Positions 35,013 through 44,886 are shown, counted from the stretch's first letter. The stretch is DNA of 64,000 nt from Kribbella caucasensis (GCF_004361855.1 NZ_SNWQ01000027.1:1-64000); one strand, 5' to 3'. Translations and numbers: made by a program. The notes: generated by a model from the letters alone, not told the origin.

Positions 35013-38000
35013 GTGACGTTGCGACGGGGGGACAGTGCGCCACCCGAGCGCACGCTGGTCGACATCCTGCAGGAGACGGCGACCAAGTACCCCGATGAAC
35101 CTGCGCTGGACGACTCGCATGTCAGTCTGAGCTACAGCGAACTGCAGGCTCAGGTGAAGAAGTTCGCGCAGCGGTTGATCGAGCTCGGGATCGGGCCGGG
35201 CGACCGGGTCGGCGTGCGGATCTCGTCCGGGCACAACGACTTGTATGTCGGGATCCTCGGCACCCTGCAGGCCGGCGCGGCGTACGTGCCGGTGGATGCG
35301 GACGATCCCGATGAGCGGGCCGAGTTGGTGTTCGGCGAGGCGCAGGTGGCGGCCGTGGTCACCGACGATCTCGAGATCGCGAGCACACGCCCCAGCGGGC
35401 CGAGTTCCCGCCCCGACGGACCGGACGAGGACGGGTACTACGACTTCCCGTACTCCGCCCGGATGGACCAAGCCGCCCCCGACCCCAGTACGCCGTACCC
35501 CGGTTCGTCCGACCCCATTACGCCGCACACCGGCACCCCGTACGCCGCTTCGCCGTACCAAGATCCGTCGAGTGGTCCGATGCCGGAGGACGACGCCTGG
35601 ATCATCTTCACCTCCGGGTCGACCGGGGTACCGAAGGGCGTCGCAGTCTCGCACCGATCCGCGGCCGCTTTCGTGGACGCCGAGGCCATGATGTTCCTCC
35701 AGAAGGAGCCGATCGGTCCGGACGACCGAGTGCTCGCCGGCCTGTCGGTGGCCTTCGACGCGTCCTGCGAAGAGATGTGGCTCGCCTGGCGATACGGTGC
35801 CTGCCTGGTCCCGGCACCGCGGTCGCTCGTGCGCAGCGGGATGGACCTAGGCCCGTGGTTGGTTGCCCAAGGCATCACCATCGTGTCCACCGTGCCGACG
35901 TTGGCCGCACTGTGGCCGGCCGACGCGCTGGATCAGGTCCGACTACTGATCTTCGGCGGCGAGGCCTGTCCCCCAGAGCTGGCCGAGCGCCTCGCAATCG
36001 ACGGCCGCGAAGTCTGGAACACGTACGGCCCAACAGAGGCGACCGTCGTCGCCTGCGCCGCGCAACTGACCGGCGAGGGCCCAGTCCGCATCGGCCTGCC
36101 ACTGGACGGCTGGGACCTAGCCGTGGTGGATGCCCAGGGCAACGAAATTGAGGAGGGCGGCAACGGCGAGCTGATCATCGGCGGCGTCGGCCTGGCCCGA
36201 TACCTGGATCCGGCCAAGGACGCGGAGAAGTTCGCCCCGATGCCGTCGCTCGGCTGGGAGCGCGCGTATCGCAGCGGCGACCTGGTCCGCAAGGAGTCCG
36301 AGGGACTGATCTTCCTCGGCCGTGCCGACGAGCAGATCAAGCTCGGCGGCCGGCGGATCGAGCTCGGCGAGGTGGATGCGGCTCTGCAGGCCCTCCCCGG
36401 CGTCACCGGTGCGGCAGCCGCAGTACGAGCGAGCGCCGCGGGGAACCAGTTGCTCGTCGGCTACGTAGTACCGGAGGATCCGGACACGTTCGATCAGAAG
36501 GCCGCGACCGAGCGATTGCGGGAGGCGTTGCCGGCTGCCCTGGTTCCGCTGCTGGCGGTGACGGACACGCTGCCGACCAGGACGTCCGGCAAGGTCGACC
36601 GGAACGCCCTCCCCTGGCCGTTGCCGGGGATGGAAACGGGCGGCCCCGCAGCCGAGTTGGAAGGTACCGCGGGCTGGCTCGCCGAACGCTGGACGAAGGT
36701 GCTCGGCGCCCAGGTCACCGGGCCGGACAACGACTTCTTCCTGCACGGCGGTGGCAGCCTGGCCGCGGCCCAACTGGTGTCGGTGCTGCGCGAGCGGTAT
36801 CCGGAGGCGACGGTCGGCGACATCTACGAGTACCCACGACTGGGCGCGCTCGCCGATCGGCTGGACTCCTTCACCACGTCCGCCGAGCCGGTGGAGATCA
36901 GGGAGATCAGCCCGATTCCGCGGCGGATCCAGTTGCTGCAGACGGTGCTGACGCTGCTGCTGCAGACCGTGGTCGGCGTTCGCTGGCTGGTCTATCTGTT
37001 CACGATGAACAACCTGCTCGAACTGACCGTCGGCCGGCAGCCGTGGATGCACACCGTGTCGTGGTGGTGGATCCTGGTCGGCTGGTTGCTCCTGATCACC
37101 CCGGCCGGGCGGATGGGCATCGCCGTGATCGGCGCCCGGATCCTGTTGCGCGGTCTCAAGCCGGGCATCTACCCGCGCGGCGGCAACGTCCACGTCCGGC
37201 TCTGGGCGGCGGAGAATCTGGCCGACGCGGCGGGCGCGGCCAACCTCGCCGGCGCGCCCTGGATCGCGTACTACGCAAGGGCGCTCGGCGCGAAGATCGG
37301 TCGTGGTGTCGACCTGCACACGTTGCCGCCCGTGACCGGCATGCTGACGATGGGCCGGGGCGCCTCGATCGAGCCAGAGGTCGACCTGGCGGGGTACTGG
37401 ATCGACGGCGACCGCCTGCACGTCGGGTCGGTGACCGTCGGGGCCGAGGCCGTCATCGGTTCGCGGAGCACGTTGCTGCCCGGCGCTGAGATCGGCCGGA
37501 ACGCCGAGATCGTCGCCGGCTCGGCCGTGTCCGGCAAGGTCCCGGCCAACGAACGCTGGTCCGGTTCCCCCGCCACGCGCGTCGGTCGTGCCCGGCACCC
37601 ATGGCCGGACGAACGTCCCGCGCGAGCCCCTTGGTGGGTCCTCGCGTACGGCGCTGCCTCGGCGCTGATGTCGTTGCTCCCCGTGGCGGCTGCGGTCGCG
37701 GCGATCGTCGTACTGGGTCGGGCGGTCCGTGACACCGAGACGATCGGTGCGGCCGCGTTGCGGGCGTTGGCCGCGGTTCCGCTGATGACCGTGGTCGCGT
37801 TCGTGACGTTGGCGGTGCTGACGCTGATCGGCGTACGGTTGCTCGGGCTCGGGATCAAAGCGGGCCACTATCCCGTGCGCAGCCGGATCGGGTGGCAGGT
37901 GTGGGCGACCGAGCGGTTGCTGGACTCGGCCCGGACGCTGCTCTTCCCGTTGTACGCGAGCCTGTTGACGCCGTTCTGGCTGCGGGCGCTCGGGGCCAAG

Positions 38001-39014
38001 GTCGGCCGCGACGTCGAGGCTTCGACCGTGCTGTTGCTGCCGAAGATGACCACGGTCGGTGAGGGTGCCTTCCTGGCCGACGACACCATGATCGCGTCGT
38101 ACGAGCTTGGTGGCGGCTGGTTGCACGTGGCCGGCGCGAAGGTCGGCAAGCGTGCGTTCCTGGGCAACTCCGGGATGACCGCGCCCGGCCGGTCGGTGCC
38201 GAAGAACGGCCTGGTCGCGGTGCTGTCGGCCGCGCCGAAGAAGTCGAAGGCGGGCACCTCCTGGCTGGGCAGCCCACCGGTCAAGCTGCGCCGGCAGGCC
38301 GTCGAGGGCGACCAGAGCCGGACGTTCAACCCGCCGCTGCGGCTGAAGATCGCCCGCGCGCTGGTCGAGCTCTGCCGGTTCATCCCGATGATGGGCACGG
38401 TCGTGGTGGCGCTCGGTGTGCTGTTCGCCCTGCAGGCGATGGTCGGCTGGCTCGGGCCGTGGCCGACGCTGCTGCTGTCGGGCGGCGTGATCCTCGCCGC
38501 GGGCGCGGTCGCGGCCGGGATGGCGACAGCCGCGAAGTGGGTGATCGTCGGCCGCACCCGCGCCGTCGAGTACCCGCTGTGGAGCTCGTTCGTCTGGCGG
38601 AACGAGGTGGTCGACAGCTTCGTCGAGCTGGTCGCCGCACCGTGGTTCGCCAACGCCGCGGCCGGTACGCCGGTGCTGGCGCTCTGGCTGCGCACCCTCG
38701 GGGCGAAGATCGGCAAGGGCGTCTGGTGCGAGTCGTACTGGCTGCCCGAGGCCGACCTGATCACACTCGGCGACGGGGCCACGGTGAATCGCGGGTGCGT
38801 GCTCCAGACGCACCTGTTCCATGACAGGGTGATGTCCATGAGCACCGTCACCTTCGGGCCTGGATCGACCCTGGGGCCGCACGGCATCATCCTGCCGGCC
38901 GCGTCCGTCGGCGAGGGTGCGACCGTAGGCCCCGTCTCCCTGGTGATGCGTGGTGAGAGCGTGCCGACCGGATCCCGCTGGGCGGGCAACCCGATCGCCC
39001 CGTGGCAGGGTTGA
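35013..39014 (+). CDS. Pls/PosA-family single-module non-ribosomal peptide synthetase
   Basis: The 1333-residue protein has an adenylation domain (about 10-535) with ITSGSTG-type core (IIFTSGSTGVPKGVAVSH), NTYGPTEAT, YRSGDLVRK, GRADEQIKLGGRRIELGEV and TSGKVDRNALP. A carrier domain follows (about 550-625; FFLHGGGSL carries the phosphopantetheine serine). The C-terminal half alternates membrane helices with three left-handed beta-helix hexapeptide blocks, each starting LGAKIG or LGAKVG. This is the NRPS terminal domain arrangement of epsilon-poly-lysine synthetase relatives, which condense amino acids without classical condensation domains. A Ser/Pro-rich insert of about 70 residues precedes the A3 motif. 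GTG 35013 chosen; upstream in-frame starts run through repeat C. Confidence 0.9.
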   Translation: MTLRRGDSAPPERTLVDILQETATKYPDEPALDDSHVSLSYSELQAQVKKFAQRLIELGIGPGDRVGVRISSGHNDLYVGILGTLQAGAAYVPVDADDPDERAELVFGEAQVAAVVTDDLEIASTRPSGPSSRPDGPDEDGYYDFPYSARMDQAAPDPSTPYPGSSDPITPHTGTPYAASPYQDPSSGPMPEDDAWIIFTSGSTGVPKGVAVSHRSAAAFVDAEAMMFLQKEPIGPDDRVLAGLSVAFDASCEEMWLAWRYGACLVPAPRSLVRSGMDLGPWLVAQGITIVSTVPTLAALWPADALDQVRLLIFGGEACPPELAERLAIDGREVWNTYGPTEATVVACAAQLTGEGPVRIGLPLDGWDLAVVDAQGNEIEEGGNGELIIGGVGLARYLDPAKDAEKFAPMPSLGWERAYRSGDLVRKESEGLIFLGRADEQIKLGGRRIELGEVDAALQALPGVTGAAAAVRASAAGNQLLVGYVVPEDPDTFDQKAATERLREALPAALVPLLAVTDTLPTRTSGKVDRNALPWPLPGMETGGPAAELEGTAGWLAERWTKVLGAQVTGPDNDFFLHGGGSLAAAQLVSVLRERYPEATVGDIYEYPRLGALADRLDSFTTSAEPVEIREISPIPRRIQLLQTVLTLLLQTVVGVRWLVYLFTMNNLLELTVGRQPWMHTVSWWWILVGWLLLITPAGRMGIAVIGARILLRGLKPGIYPRGGNVHVRLWAAENLADAAGAANLAGAPWIAYYARALGAKIGRGVDLHTLPPVTGMLTMGRGASIEPEVDLAGYWIDGDRLHVGSVTVGAEAVIGSRSTLLPGAEIGRNAEIVAGSAVSGKVPANERWSGSPATRVGRARHPWPDERPARAPWWVLAYGAASALMSLLPVAAAVAAIVVLGRAVRDTETIGAAALRALAAVPLMTVVAFVTLAVLTLIGVRLLGLGIKAGHYPVRSRIGWQVWATERLLDSARTLLFPLYASLLTPFWLRALGAKVGRDVEASTVLLLPKMTTVGEGAFLADDTMIASYELGGGWLHVAGAKVGKRAFLGNSGMTAPGRSVPKNGLVAVLSAAPKKSKAGTSWLGSPPVKLRRQAVEGDQSRTFNPPLRLKIARALVELCRFIPMMGTVVVALGVLFALQAMVGWLGPWPTLLLSGGVILAAGAVAAGMATAAKWVIVGRTRAVEYPLWSSFVWRNEVVDSFVELVAAPWFANAAAGTPVLALWLRTLGAKIGKGVWCESYWLPEADLITLGDGATVNRGCVLQTHLFHDRVMSMSTVTFGPGSTLGPHGIILPAASVGEGATVGPVSLVMRGESVPTGSRWAGNPIAPWQG

Positions 39015-40384
39015 TGATTGGTCATGACAAGGGCCGACCGGGTGCGGAGAGTGCCGGAGATCCGTATGTCCCCAATCACGGCAACGGCGGCTACCAAGTC
39101 ACGTGGTACGAGCTGGACCTGGACTACCGGGTCAGCAGCAACCGGCTGACCGGCAAGGCGACCATCAGGGCGACCGCGACCCAGTCGCTGTCCCGGTTCA
39201 GCCTCGACCTGACCGGCCTGCGGGTGTCGAAGGTGTTCGTGAACGGCCGTCGCGGCGCCCGGTACGTGCACCGTGGCCACAAGCTGCACATCACGCCCGT
39301 CGTGGACATCGCCGAGGGCGCCGACTTCGTGGTCGACGTGCACTACTCGGGCAACCCGGCGCCGGTCGACAGCCCGTGGGGCGAGCTCGGCTGGGAGGAA
39401 CTCACCGAGGGCGTGATCGTCGCGAGCCAGCCGACCGGCGCGGCGACCTGGTTCCCGTGCAACGACCACCCCAGCGACAAGGCTCACTACAAGCTCACGG
39501 TCACCACCGATTCGCCGTACCAGGTGATCGCGAACGGGCGACTGGTGTCGCGCCGGACGAAGGCGAGCCGGACCACCTGGGTGTACGACCAGACCGCCCC
39601 GATGGCGACGTACCTGGCGACGGTGCAGATCGGCCGGTACGACGTACTCGAGCTGGCCTCGTCGCCGGTCGTCCAGCGGGCCGTGTTGCCGGTGGCGCAG
39701 ATCAAGGACTTCCGCTCGGACTTCGGCCGGCAGCGGGACATGATGAAGCTGTTCTGCAAGCTGTTCGGGCCTTATCCGTTCGGTTCCTACACGGTGGTGG
39801 TGACCGACGATCCGCTGGAGATCCCGTTGGAGGCGCAGGGGATCTCGGTGTTCGGCAGCAACCACGTGGACGGCCGGCGCGGTTCCGAGCGGCTGGTCGC
39901 GCACGAGCTTTCGCACCAGTGGTTCGGCAACAGCCTGACGCCGTCGAGGTGGCAGGACATCTGGCTGAACGAGGGATTCGCCTGCTACGCCGAGTGGTTG
40001 TGGTCGGAGGAATCGGGCGGATTGTCGGCCGTGCAGCAGATCTCGAAGGCGCACAGCCGGCTGGCCGGGCTGCCGCAGGACCTGGTCATCTCGGATCCGG
40101 GGCCGGAGTTGATGTTCGACGACCGGTTGTACAAGCGCGGCGCGATCACGCTGCATGTGCTGCGGGAGCAGTTGGGTGACGACGCGTTCTTCGAGTTGCT
40201 CCGGGCTTGGACTCGTGCGCATCGACATGGGTCGGTGACGGCGGTGGAGTTTCGCGCGCTGGCGGCGAGCTCCGCGACGGATGCGGACGCAGTACAGGCG
40301 ATCTTCTCGGCCTGGTTGGACTCGGCCGCACTGCCTCCGTTGCAGCGAACCGCCCGTCGGCGGCGGGGTCGGTTACGTCGTTGA
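39014..40384 (+). CDS. M1 family zinc metallopeptidase (aminopeptidase)
   Basis: The 456-residue protein has an N-terminal beta saddle (about 20-215) and a thermolysin-like domain with H-E-L-S-H (VAHELSHQWFGNS) and the downstream glutamate in WLNEGFACYAEW. The exopeptidase GxMEN position is replaced by LEAQG, as in other actinobacterial M1 members. The long C-terminal domains of aminopeptidase N are absent. Its ATG shares a base with the NRPS stop (TGATG), so the pair is translationally coupled; GTG 39002 is an alternative start. I recall M1-type enzymes degrading poly-lysine in Streptomyces, so trimming of the synthetase product is a reasonable guess. Confidence 0.88.
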   Translation: MIGHDKGRPGAESAGDPYVPNHGNGGYQVTWYELDLDYRVSSNRLTGKATIRATATQSLSRFSLDLTGLRVSKVFVNGRRGARYVHRGHKLHITPVVDIAEGADFVVDVHYSGNPAPVDSPWGELGWEELTEGVIVASQPTGAATWFPCNDHPSDKAHYKLTVTTDSPYQVIANGRLVSRRTKASRTTWVYDQTAPMATYLATVQIGRYDVLELASSPVVQRAVLPVAQIKDFRSDFGRQRDMMKLFCKLFGPYPFGSYTVVVTDDPLEIPLEAQGISVFGSNHVDGRRGSERLVAHELSHQWFGNSLTPSRWQDIWLNEGFACYAEWLWSEESGGLSAVQQISKAHSRLAGLPQDLVISDPGPELMFDDRLYKRGAITLHVLREQLGDDAFFELLRAWTRAHRHGSVTAVEFRALAASSATDADAVQAIFSAWLDSAALPPLQRTARRRRGRLRR

Positions 40385-40396
40385 CGTTTTCGTCGT

Positions 40397-41260
40397 TCAG
40401 GTTCGGGCTGCTTCGGTGGCGGCGGCCAGGAAGCGGTCGACCAGGAGGGAACGCTCGGACCAGGCAGCGCCGATCCACCAGGAAGCGGCTCGACCGCGGA
40501 GGGGAATGAGGCGGACCGCATCGGGCGCGATCGCGTCCGCACTGGCTGGTATTACGGCCGCGCCGACGCCCGCGGCAACCAAGGCGAGCACCGTCTGCAG
40601 ATCGGCGGCCTCTTGCAGAACAAGCGGCCGGCACCCGAGTTCGGCGTACAGGCGATCGATCTGGCCAGTCAGGCCGGGACCGCGATCCGGGCGTAGGCGG
40701 ATCATCGGGCGGCCGTCCAGCCAGGCCGCCACCGACCTGGGCGGATCGACGGTCGACGGTAAGGCGAGCGATAGGCGATCCCTGCGCAGGCGAAGCGAGT
40801 CGACGCCGACCGGCGCGGGCAATCGGATGAAGCCGATCTGGAGGGTGCCTGCGAGTAGCCGTTCACACTGGACAGCCGAGGACATGTCGTCCAGGGATAC
40901 GGCGACGCGCGGATAGCGGCTGCGGAACAGCGCCACGGCCTGCGGCGCGAGCTGGATCCCGGACAGCCCGAAGCCGATCGCGAGCGATCCGTCGTCACCC
41001 GCTGCGACCGACGACGCCCGGCGCTCGAACGCATCGGCCCGGTCGAGCAGGTCGAGGGCGTCAGGCAACAAGGCCTTACCCGCTGTGGTGAGCCGCGCCC
41101 CCTGCCGGCCACGGACGAACAGCATCGCCCCGACCCGTCGCTCCAGCACCTGGATCTGCTTGGTCAGCGCCGGCTGGCTGATCGACAGCTCGATCGCGGC
41201 GGTGCCGTAGTGCCCGGCGCGCGCGACCGCGACGAACATGCGCAGCAACCGGAGATCCAT
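40397..41260 (-). CDS. LysR family transcriptional regulator
   Basis: The 287-residue protein has the N-terminal LysR winged helix (about residues 1-60: MDLRLLRMFVAVARAGHYGTAA, SISQPALTKQIQVLE) and a periplasmic-binding-like effector domain (about 88-285). ATG 41260 begins the MDLR start usual in the family. It is divergent from a nitrilase-family hydrolase gene with about 90 bases between, the standard LysR layout, so control of that gene is likely. The inducer is unknown. Confidence 0.88.
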   Translation of the reverse strand: MDLRLLRMFVAVARAGHYGTAAIELSISQPALTKQIQVLERRVGAMLFVRGRQGARLTTAGKALLPDALDLLDRADAFERRASSVAAGDDGSLAIGFGLSGIQLAPQAVALFRSRYPRVAVSLDDMSSAVQCERLLAGTLQIGFIRLPAPVGVDSLRLRRDRLSLALPSTVDPPRSVAAWLDGRPMIRLRPDRGPGLTGQIDRLYAELGCRPLVLQEAADLQTVLALVAAGVGAAVIPASADAIAPDAVRLIPLRGRAASWWIGAAWSERSLLVDRFLAAATEAART

Positions 41261-41351
41261 AACCACAGGATATGGAAAACCCTGTGGATAACATTGGACG
41301 GCATGTAAAGATTCGGCTTACCTAGACAGAAACCCCTGTCAGGAGAAGTCG

Positions 41352-42326
41352 ATGCTGCGTCGCGCCGTGGTCCAGTTCGAAGCGATTCCAGATCAGCCGG
41401 CGGAGAATCTCGCCATCGTCGACCGGCTCGCTCGCACCGCCGTCGAGGGTGGGGCCGAGCTGGTCGTGTTCCCGGAGCTGTGCCTCCTCGGCTACTGGCA
41501 CCTCCGTCGGCACACCGCCGAACGCCTCCACGAACTGGCCGAACCGCGCACCGGCCCGCACGTCAGCGCCGTACGAGCGCTCGCCCAGGAACTCGGCGCG
41601 GGCATTGGCGTGGGCTTCCTGGAGTACGACGACCTGGCGGACCGCGGACGTGGCCGACTCTTCAACTCGTACGCCGTGTGCTTGCCGGATGGGTCGATTC
41701 ACGTGCATCGCAAGTTGCACGCGTTCGAGCACGAGGCGATCTCGAGCGGGTCGGAGTTCACCGTGTTCGACACGCCGTGGCAGGCCAAGGTCGGCGTACT
41801 GATCTGCTGGGACAACAACCTGGTCGAGAACGTTCGTGCGACTGCGCTGCTCGGCGCAACCGTGCTGCTCGCACCGCACCAGACAGGCGGCACGAACTCG
41901 CGCAGTCCGCAAGGGATGAAGCCCATCCCGCCGGAGATCTGGGCGAACCGCGAGCACGACCCGGCCGCGGTCGAGGAAGCCTTCAACGGTCCGAACGGGC
42001 GTGGGTGGTTGATGCGATGGTTGCCGTCTCGGGCCCATGACAACGGAATGTTCGTGCTGTTCAGCAACGGGGTCGGCCTGGACGACGATGAGATCCGGAC
42101 CGGCAACGCAATGGTGATCGACCCGTACGGCCGGATCATCGCCGAGACCCCGGTGCCCGACGAGGCCGTGGTACTGGCCGATCTCGACCTGGATCTGGTG
42201 CCCAGGGCAACCGGCCGCCGCTGGATCCGCGGCCGCCGACCGGAGCTCTACACCATCCTCACCCAAGCATGCGACGAGCTGGACCCACGAGCCGCCCGCT
42301 TCTCGGAGGACCCAGTCAGCAGATAG
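41352..42326 (+). CDS. Carbon-nitrogen hydrolase (nitrilase superfamily)
   Basis: The 324-residue protein has the Glu-Lys-Cys triad: E42 in VVFPELCLLGYW, K121 in VHRKLHAFEHE and C152 in LICWDNNLVEN. Such enzymes hydrolyse amides, ureides or nitriles. The insert between about 175 and 210 (GGTNSRSPQGMKPIPPEIW) is longer than in simple amidases. RBS AGGAG lies just before the ATG. The divergent LysR gene is its likely activator. The substrate cannot be assigned. Confidence 0.87.
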   Translation: MLRRAVVQFEAIPDQPAENLAIVDRLARTAVEGGAELVVFPELCLLGYWHLRRHTAERLHELAEPRTGPHVSAVRALAQELGAGIGVGFLEYDDLADRGRGRLFNSYAVCLPDGSIHVHRKLHAFEHEAISSGSEFTVFDTPWQAKVGVLICWDNNLVENVRATALLGATVLLAPHQTGGTNSRSPQGMKPIPPEIWANREHDPAAVEEAFNGPNGRGWLMRWLPSRAHDNGMFVLFSNGVGLDDDEIRTGNAMVIDPYGRIIAETPVPDEAVVLADLDLDLVPRATGRRWIRGRRPELYTILTQACDELDPRAARFSEDPVSR

Positions 42327-42333
42327 ACCTGGG

Positions 42334-42801
42334 TCAGTAGATGAGGGCCGTGGCGATGGCGGCTATGCCTTCGCCTCGGCCGGTCAGGCCCAGGCCGTCG
42401 GTTGTCGTGGCGCTGACGGAGACGTCGGCGTCGCAGGCGGCGCTCATGGCCTTCTCGGCTTCTTCGCGGCGGGCGGCGAAACGGGGCCGGTTGCAGATCA
42501 CCTGGACGGAGATGTTGCCGATCTCGAAGCCGGCCGCCCGGACCCGGCGAGCGGCCTCGGCCAACAGGGTCGCGCCCGAGGCGCCGGCCCACTCCGGTTC
42601 CGCAGTACCGAAGTTCGACCCGAGATCGCCAAGCCGCGCCGCCGCGAGCAACGCATCGCACGCGGCATGCGCGGCGACATCCCCGTCGGAATGCCCCGAC
42701 GGACCGGCCGTCTCCTCCGGCCACAGCAGACCCGCGAGCCACATTGGCCGGCCTTCTTCAACCGGGTGTACGTCGACCCCGGTCCCGACCCGCGGTCTCA
42801 C
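42334..42801 (-). CDS. ispF: 2-C-methyl-D-erythritol 2,4-cyclodiphosphate synthase
   Basis: The 155-residue protein has the metal ligands in GVDVHPV (D and H at the N-terminus) and the [25 protein letters not shown] signature, then the C-terminal [19 protein letters not shown]. It closes CDP-ME-2-phosphate to the cyclodiphosphate in the MEP isoprenoid pathway. The GTG start at 42801 overlaps the ispD stop by four bases (GTGA), so translation is coupled. Longer in-frame starts would read through ispD. Confidence 0.95.
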   Translation of the reverse strand: MRPRVGTGVDVHPVEEGRPMWLAGLLWPEETAGPSGHSDGDVAAHAACDALLAAARLGDLGSNFGTAEPEWAGASGATLLAEAARRVRAAGFEIGNISVQVICNRPRFAARREEAEKAMSAACDADVSVSATTTDGLGLTGRGEGIAAIATALIY

Positions 42802-43493
42802 GTCGACCTCCGCTCGGCCAGCAACCACTCGGCCAACTGAAGATCCCGCGGCCTGGTGATCTTGAAAGCGTCCTCGGATCCAGCGACCGTCTGCACGGTC
42901 ACCCCGAGCCGCTCGCACAACATCGCGTCATCCGTCGCCCCGGCGCCCTCCAGCGCATGCGCCCGGCGCAGCACCGACGGCTCGAATCCCTGCGGAGTCT
43001 GTACGGCGACAAGAGCAGACCGGTCGGGCGTGTCGACCACACGACCGTCCGAATCGACCCGCTTGATCGTGTCGGTCACCGGGACCACCGGGACCACAGC
43101 AGGAGCACCACCTCGTACGGCGGCGACCACGCGCTCGATCACGTCGACGGGGACGAACGGCCGGGCCGCGTCGTGCACGAGGATGCAGTCGATCCCGTCG
43201 ACCGGCACCAACTCGAGCGCCATCCGGACCGAGTCCGTCCGCTCCGCCCCACCGGCGACCACATGAAGCTCCGCGGCACCGGCGTACGGCTCGAGTTGTT
43301 TGCCTACGACATCTTCCGTGCCGGGTGGAACGGCGATCACAAAACACGAAAGGCCGGTGGCGGTCGCTGCGGTCAGCCCACGCACTGCGTGGACCAGCAG
43401 CGATTCGCCACCGACCTCTCGAAATGCCTTTGGTTCCGCGCCACCGAGCCGGAGTCCGAGACCGGCCGCCGGGATGATCGCCGCGGTGTTCAC
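42798..43493 (-). CDS. ispD: 2-C-methyl-D-erythritol 4-phosphate cytidylyltransferase
   Basis: The 231-residue protein begins with the nucleotide-binding [21 protein letters not shown] and contains [18 protein letters not shown] and TPQGFE, all IspD signatures. It couples MEP to CTP in isoprenoid precursor synthesis. It lies between carD and ispF on the same strand, with about 70 bases to carD, the arrangement seen in mycobacteria and relatives. Confidence 0.95.
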   Translation of the reverse strand: MNTAAIIPAAGLGLRLGGAEPKAFREVGGESLLVHAVRGLTAATATGLSCFVIAVPPGTEDVVGKQLEPYAGAAELHVVAGGAERTDSVRMALELVPVDGIDCILVHDAARPFVPVDVIERVVAAVRGGAPAVVPVVPVTDTIKRVDSDGRVVDTPDRSALVAVQTPQGFEPSVLRRAHALEGAGATDDAMLCERLGVTVQTVAGSEDAFKITRPRDLQLAEWLLAERRST

Positions 43494-43562
43494 AGCGAAC
43501 CCCTCACCCTGAAAACAGCACAGGGCAGTACGGTCACGCGTTCCAACTCGGCCCGACCGGGG

Positions 43563-44048
43563 TCAGGACGCGAGAACCTCATCGAGGATGGCTTCCGCCT
43601 TGTCCTCGTTGGTGTGTTCGGCCAGGGCAAGCTCGGAGACGAGGATCTGACGAGCCTTCGCCAGCATCCGCTTCTCACCCGCGGAGAGACCACGGTCACG
43701 CTCACGGCGCCACAGGTCCCGGACGACCTCGGCCACCTTCATCACGTCACCGGAGTGAAGCTTCTCCAGGTTCGCCTTGTAGCGACGCGACCAGTTGGTC
43801 GGCTCCTCCGTGTGCGGTGCACGCAGCACGTCGAAGACGCGCTCCAGGCCGGCCTGATCCACGACGTCACGCACGCCGACGAGATCGAGGTTGCACGCGG
43901 GGACCCGGACGACCAGGTCGTTCTGAGCGACGATCCTCAAGACCAGATAGGTCTTGTCCTCACCTTTGATCTGACGGGTCTCGATGTCCTCGATGACGGC
44001 CGCACCGTGATTGGGGTAAACAACCGTCTCGCCGACTGTGAAAGTCAT
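43563..44048 (-). CDS. carD: CarD family transcription factor
   Basis: The 161-residue protein has the N-terminal RNA-polymerase-interacting Tudor-like domain ([22 protein letters not shown]) and the C-terminal helical DNA-binding domain, including the conserved W within [13 protein letters not shown] that wedges the promoter bubble. CarD stabilises open promoter complexes, notably at rRNA and other weak promoters. The ATG lies 15 bases after a GAAAGGGG site. It leads the carD-ispD-ispF run. Confidence 0.95.
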   Translation of the reverse strand: MTFTVGETVVYPNHGAAVIEDIETRQIKGEDKTYLVLRIVAQNDLVVRVPACNLDLVGVRDVVDQAGLERVFDVLRAPHTEEPTNWSRRYKANLEKLHSGDVMKVAEVVRDLWRRERDRGLSAGEKRMLAKARQILVSELALAEHTNEDKAEAILDEVLAS

Positions 44049-44299
44049 ATGTCACGTGCCCCTTTCCGAGATCTATCCTACCACGCGGTCGCTGGTCCGC
44101 TGGGGGCGTTTGCGCTGGTCAGAGGCCATTTCCCACCTTGACAAACGCTGTCCATCGTGCCTCGCGCGCGTGATTTGGTTGCCCGGGACACCTCGAAAAG
44201 GTGGTGCCGCCGTCGGCACCGGCGAGCCCGGTCGCTACGCTTTGCTGCGCCGGAGGCCGCTGCCTGACGGCGTCCACAGCATGTAGGAGAGGGATCCCA

Positions 44300-44836
44300 G
44301 TGCTCATCACGTTGCCCCCGCAGGCCCGCCGCCGGGCCGCCGCGGCCGGTGCCGCCGTCACGCTGAGCATCGCGCTGGCCGCCTGCGGCGCGAACTTCAA
44401 CGCCCAGACCGCGAAGCCCTACCAGCCCTCCGAGGGCACCAACGCGGACTCCGGGTCGATCGCTGTCCGCAACCTGCTGGTACTCGCCGCCGAGGACGGC
44501 AAGGGTGAACTGCAGGGCGCGATCGTCAATCGCGGCCGGACCGACGACACCCTGGTGAGCATCGCGTCCGCCCCCGCGGAGGGTTCCAGCTCGACCGAGG
44601 AGCCGGCCACCGTCACGTTCGGCAACGTGCGCCCGATGACGCTGGCGACCGGCGCCGTCCTCACCCTGCCGCCGGCCACCGGCCAGCCGTTCACGGTCAC
44701 CGGCGGCAAGCCCGGCGACATGATCAAGGTGACCATCACCTTCGCCAAGGCGGCTCCGCTGACCACCGACATCCCGGTCCTCACCCTCGACCACTACTCG
44801 CCGACTCCCCGCGACGACGCCGAAACCCACGGCTGA
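44300..44836 (+). CDS. Lipoprotein, possibly copper-chaperone-like (PCu(A)C fold)
   Basis: The 178-residue protein has a lipoprotein signal with lipobox LAAC (cysteine at about residue 29) and a beta-rich outer domain: SIAVRNLLVLAAEDGKGELQGAIVNRG, later GDMIKVTITF. The shape recalls PCu(A)C/DUF461 lipoproteins found divergent from carD in actinobacteria, but the HxM and MxM copper ligands are not obvious, so metal binding is doubtful. GTG 44300 has AGGAGAGGG upstream; upstream starts lack a site. A very strong terminator follows. Confidence 0.75.
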   Translation: MLITLPPQARRRAAAAGAAVTLSIALAACGANFNAQTAKPYQPSEGTNADSGSIAVRNLLVLAAEDGKGELQGAIVNRGRTDDTLVSIASAPAEGSSSTEEPATVTFGNVRPMTLATGAVLTLPPATGQPFTVTGGKPGDMIKVTITFAKAAPLTTDIPVLTLDHYSPTPRDDAETHG

Positions 44837-44851
44837 CCAGACACGAACCGA

Positions 44852-44886
44852 GAACGGGCCACCCCCGGCGCGGGGGTGGCCCGTTC
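44852..44886 (+). terminator. Strong hairpin terminator after the lipoprotein gene
   Basis: GAACGGGCCACCCCC (44852-44866) and GGGGGTGGCCCGTTC (44872-44886) form a perfect 15-bp stem with a 5-base loop, followed by TGTTCG. It ends the lipoprotein transcript 15 bases after its stop. Confidence 0.9.

Noticed and set aside
36117-38882. 921-codon minus-strand open frame opposite the NRPS gene
   Set aside because: It mirrors the real plus-strand gene. The product is an Arg/His/Pro/Gln-rich string without motifs, while the plus strand has full adenylation and carrier motifs.
37868-40228. Long minus-strand open frame across the NRPS/M1 junction
   Set aside because: Shadow of two motif-rich plus-strand genes; no recognisable domain and no ribosome site.
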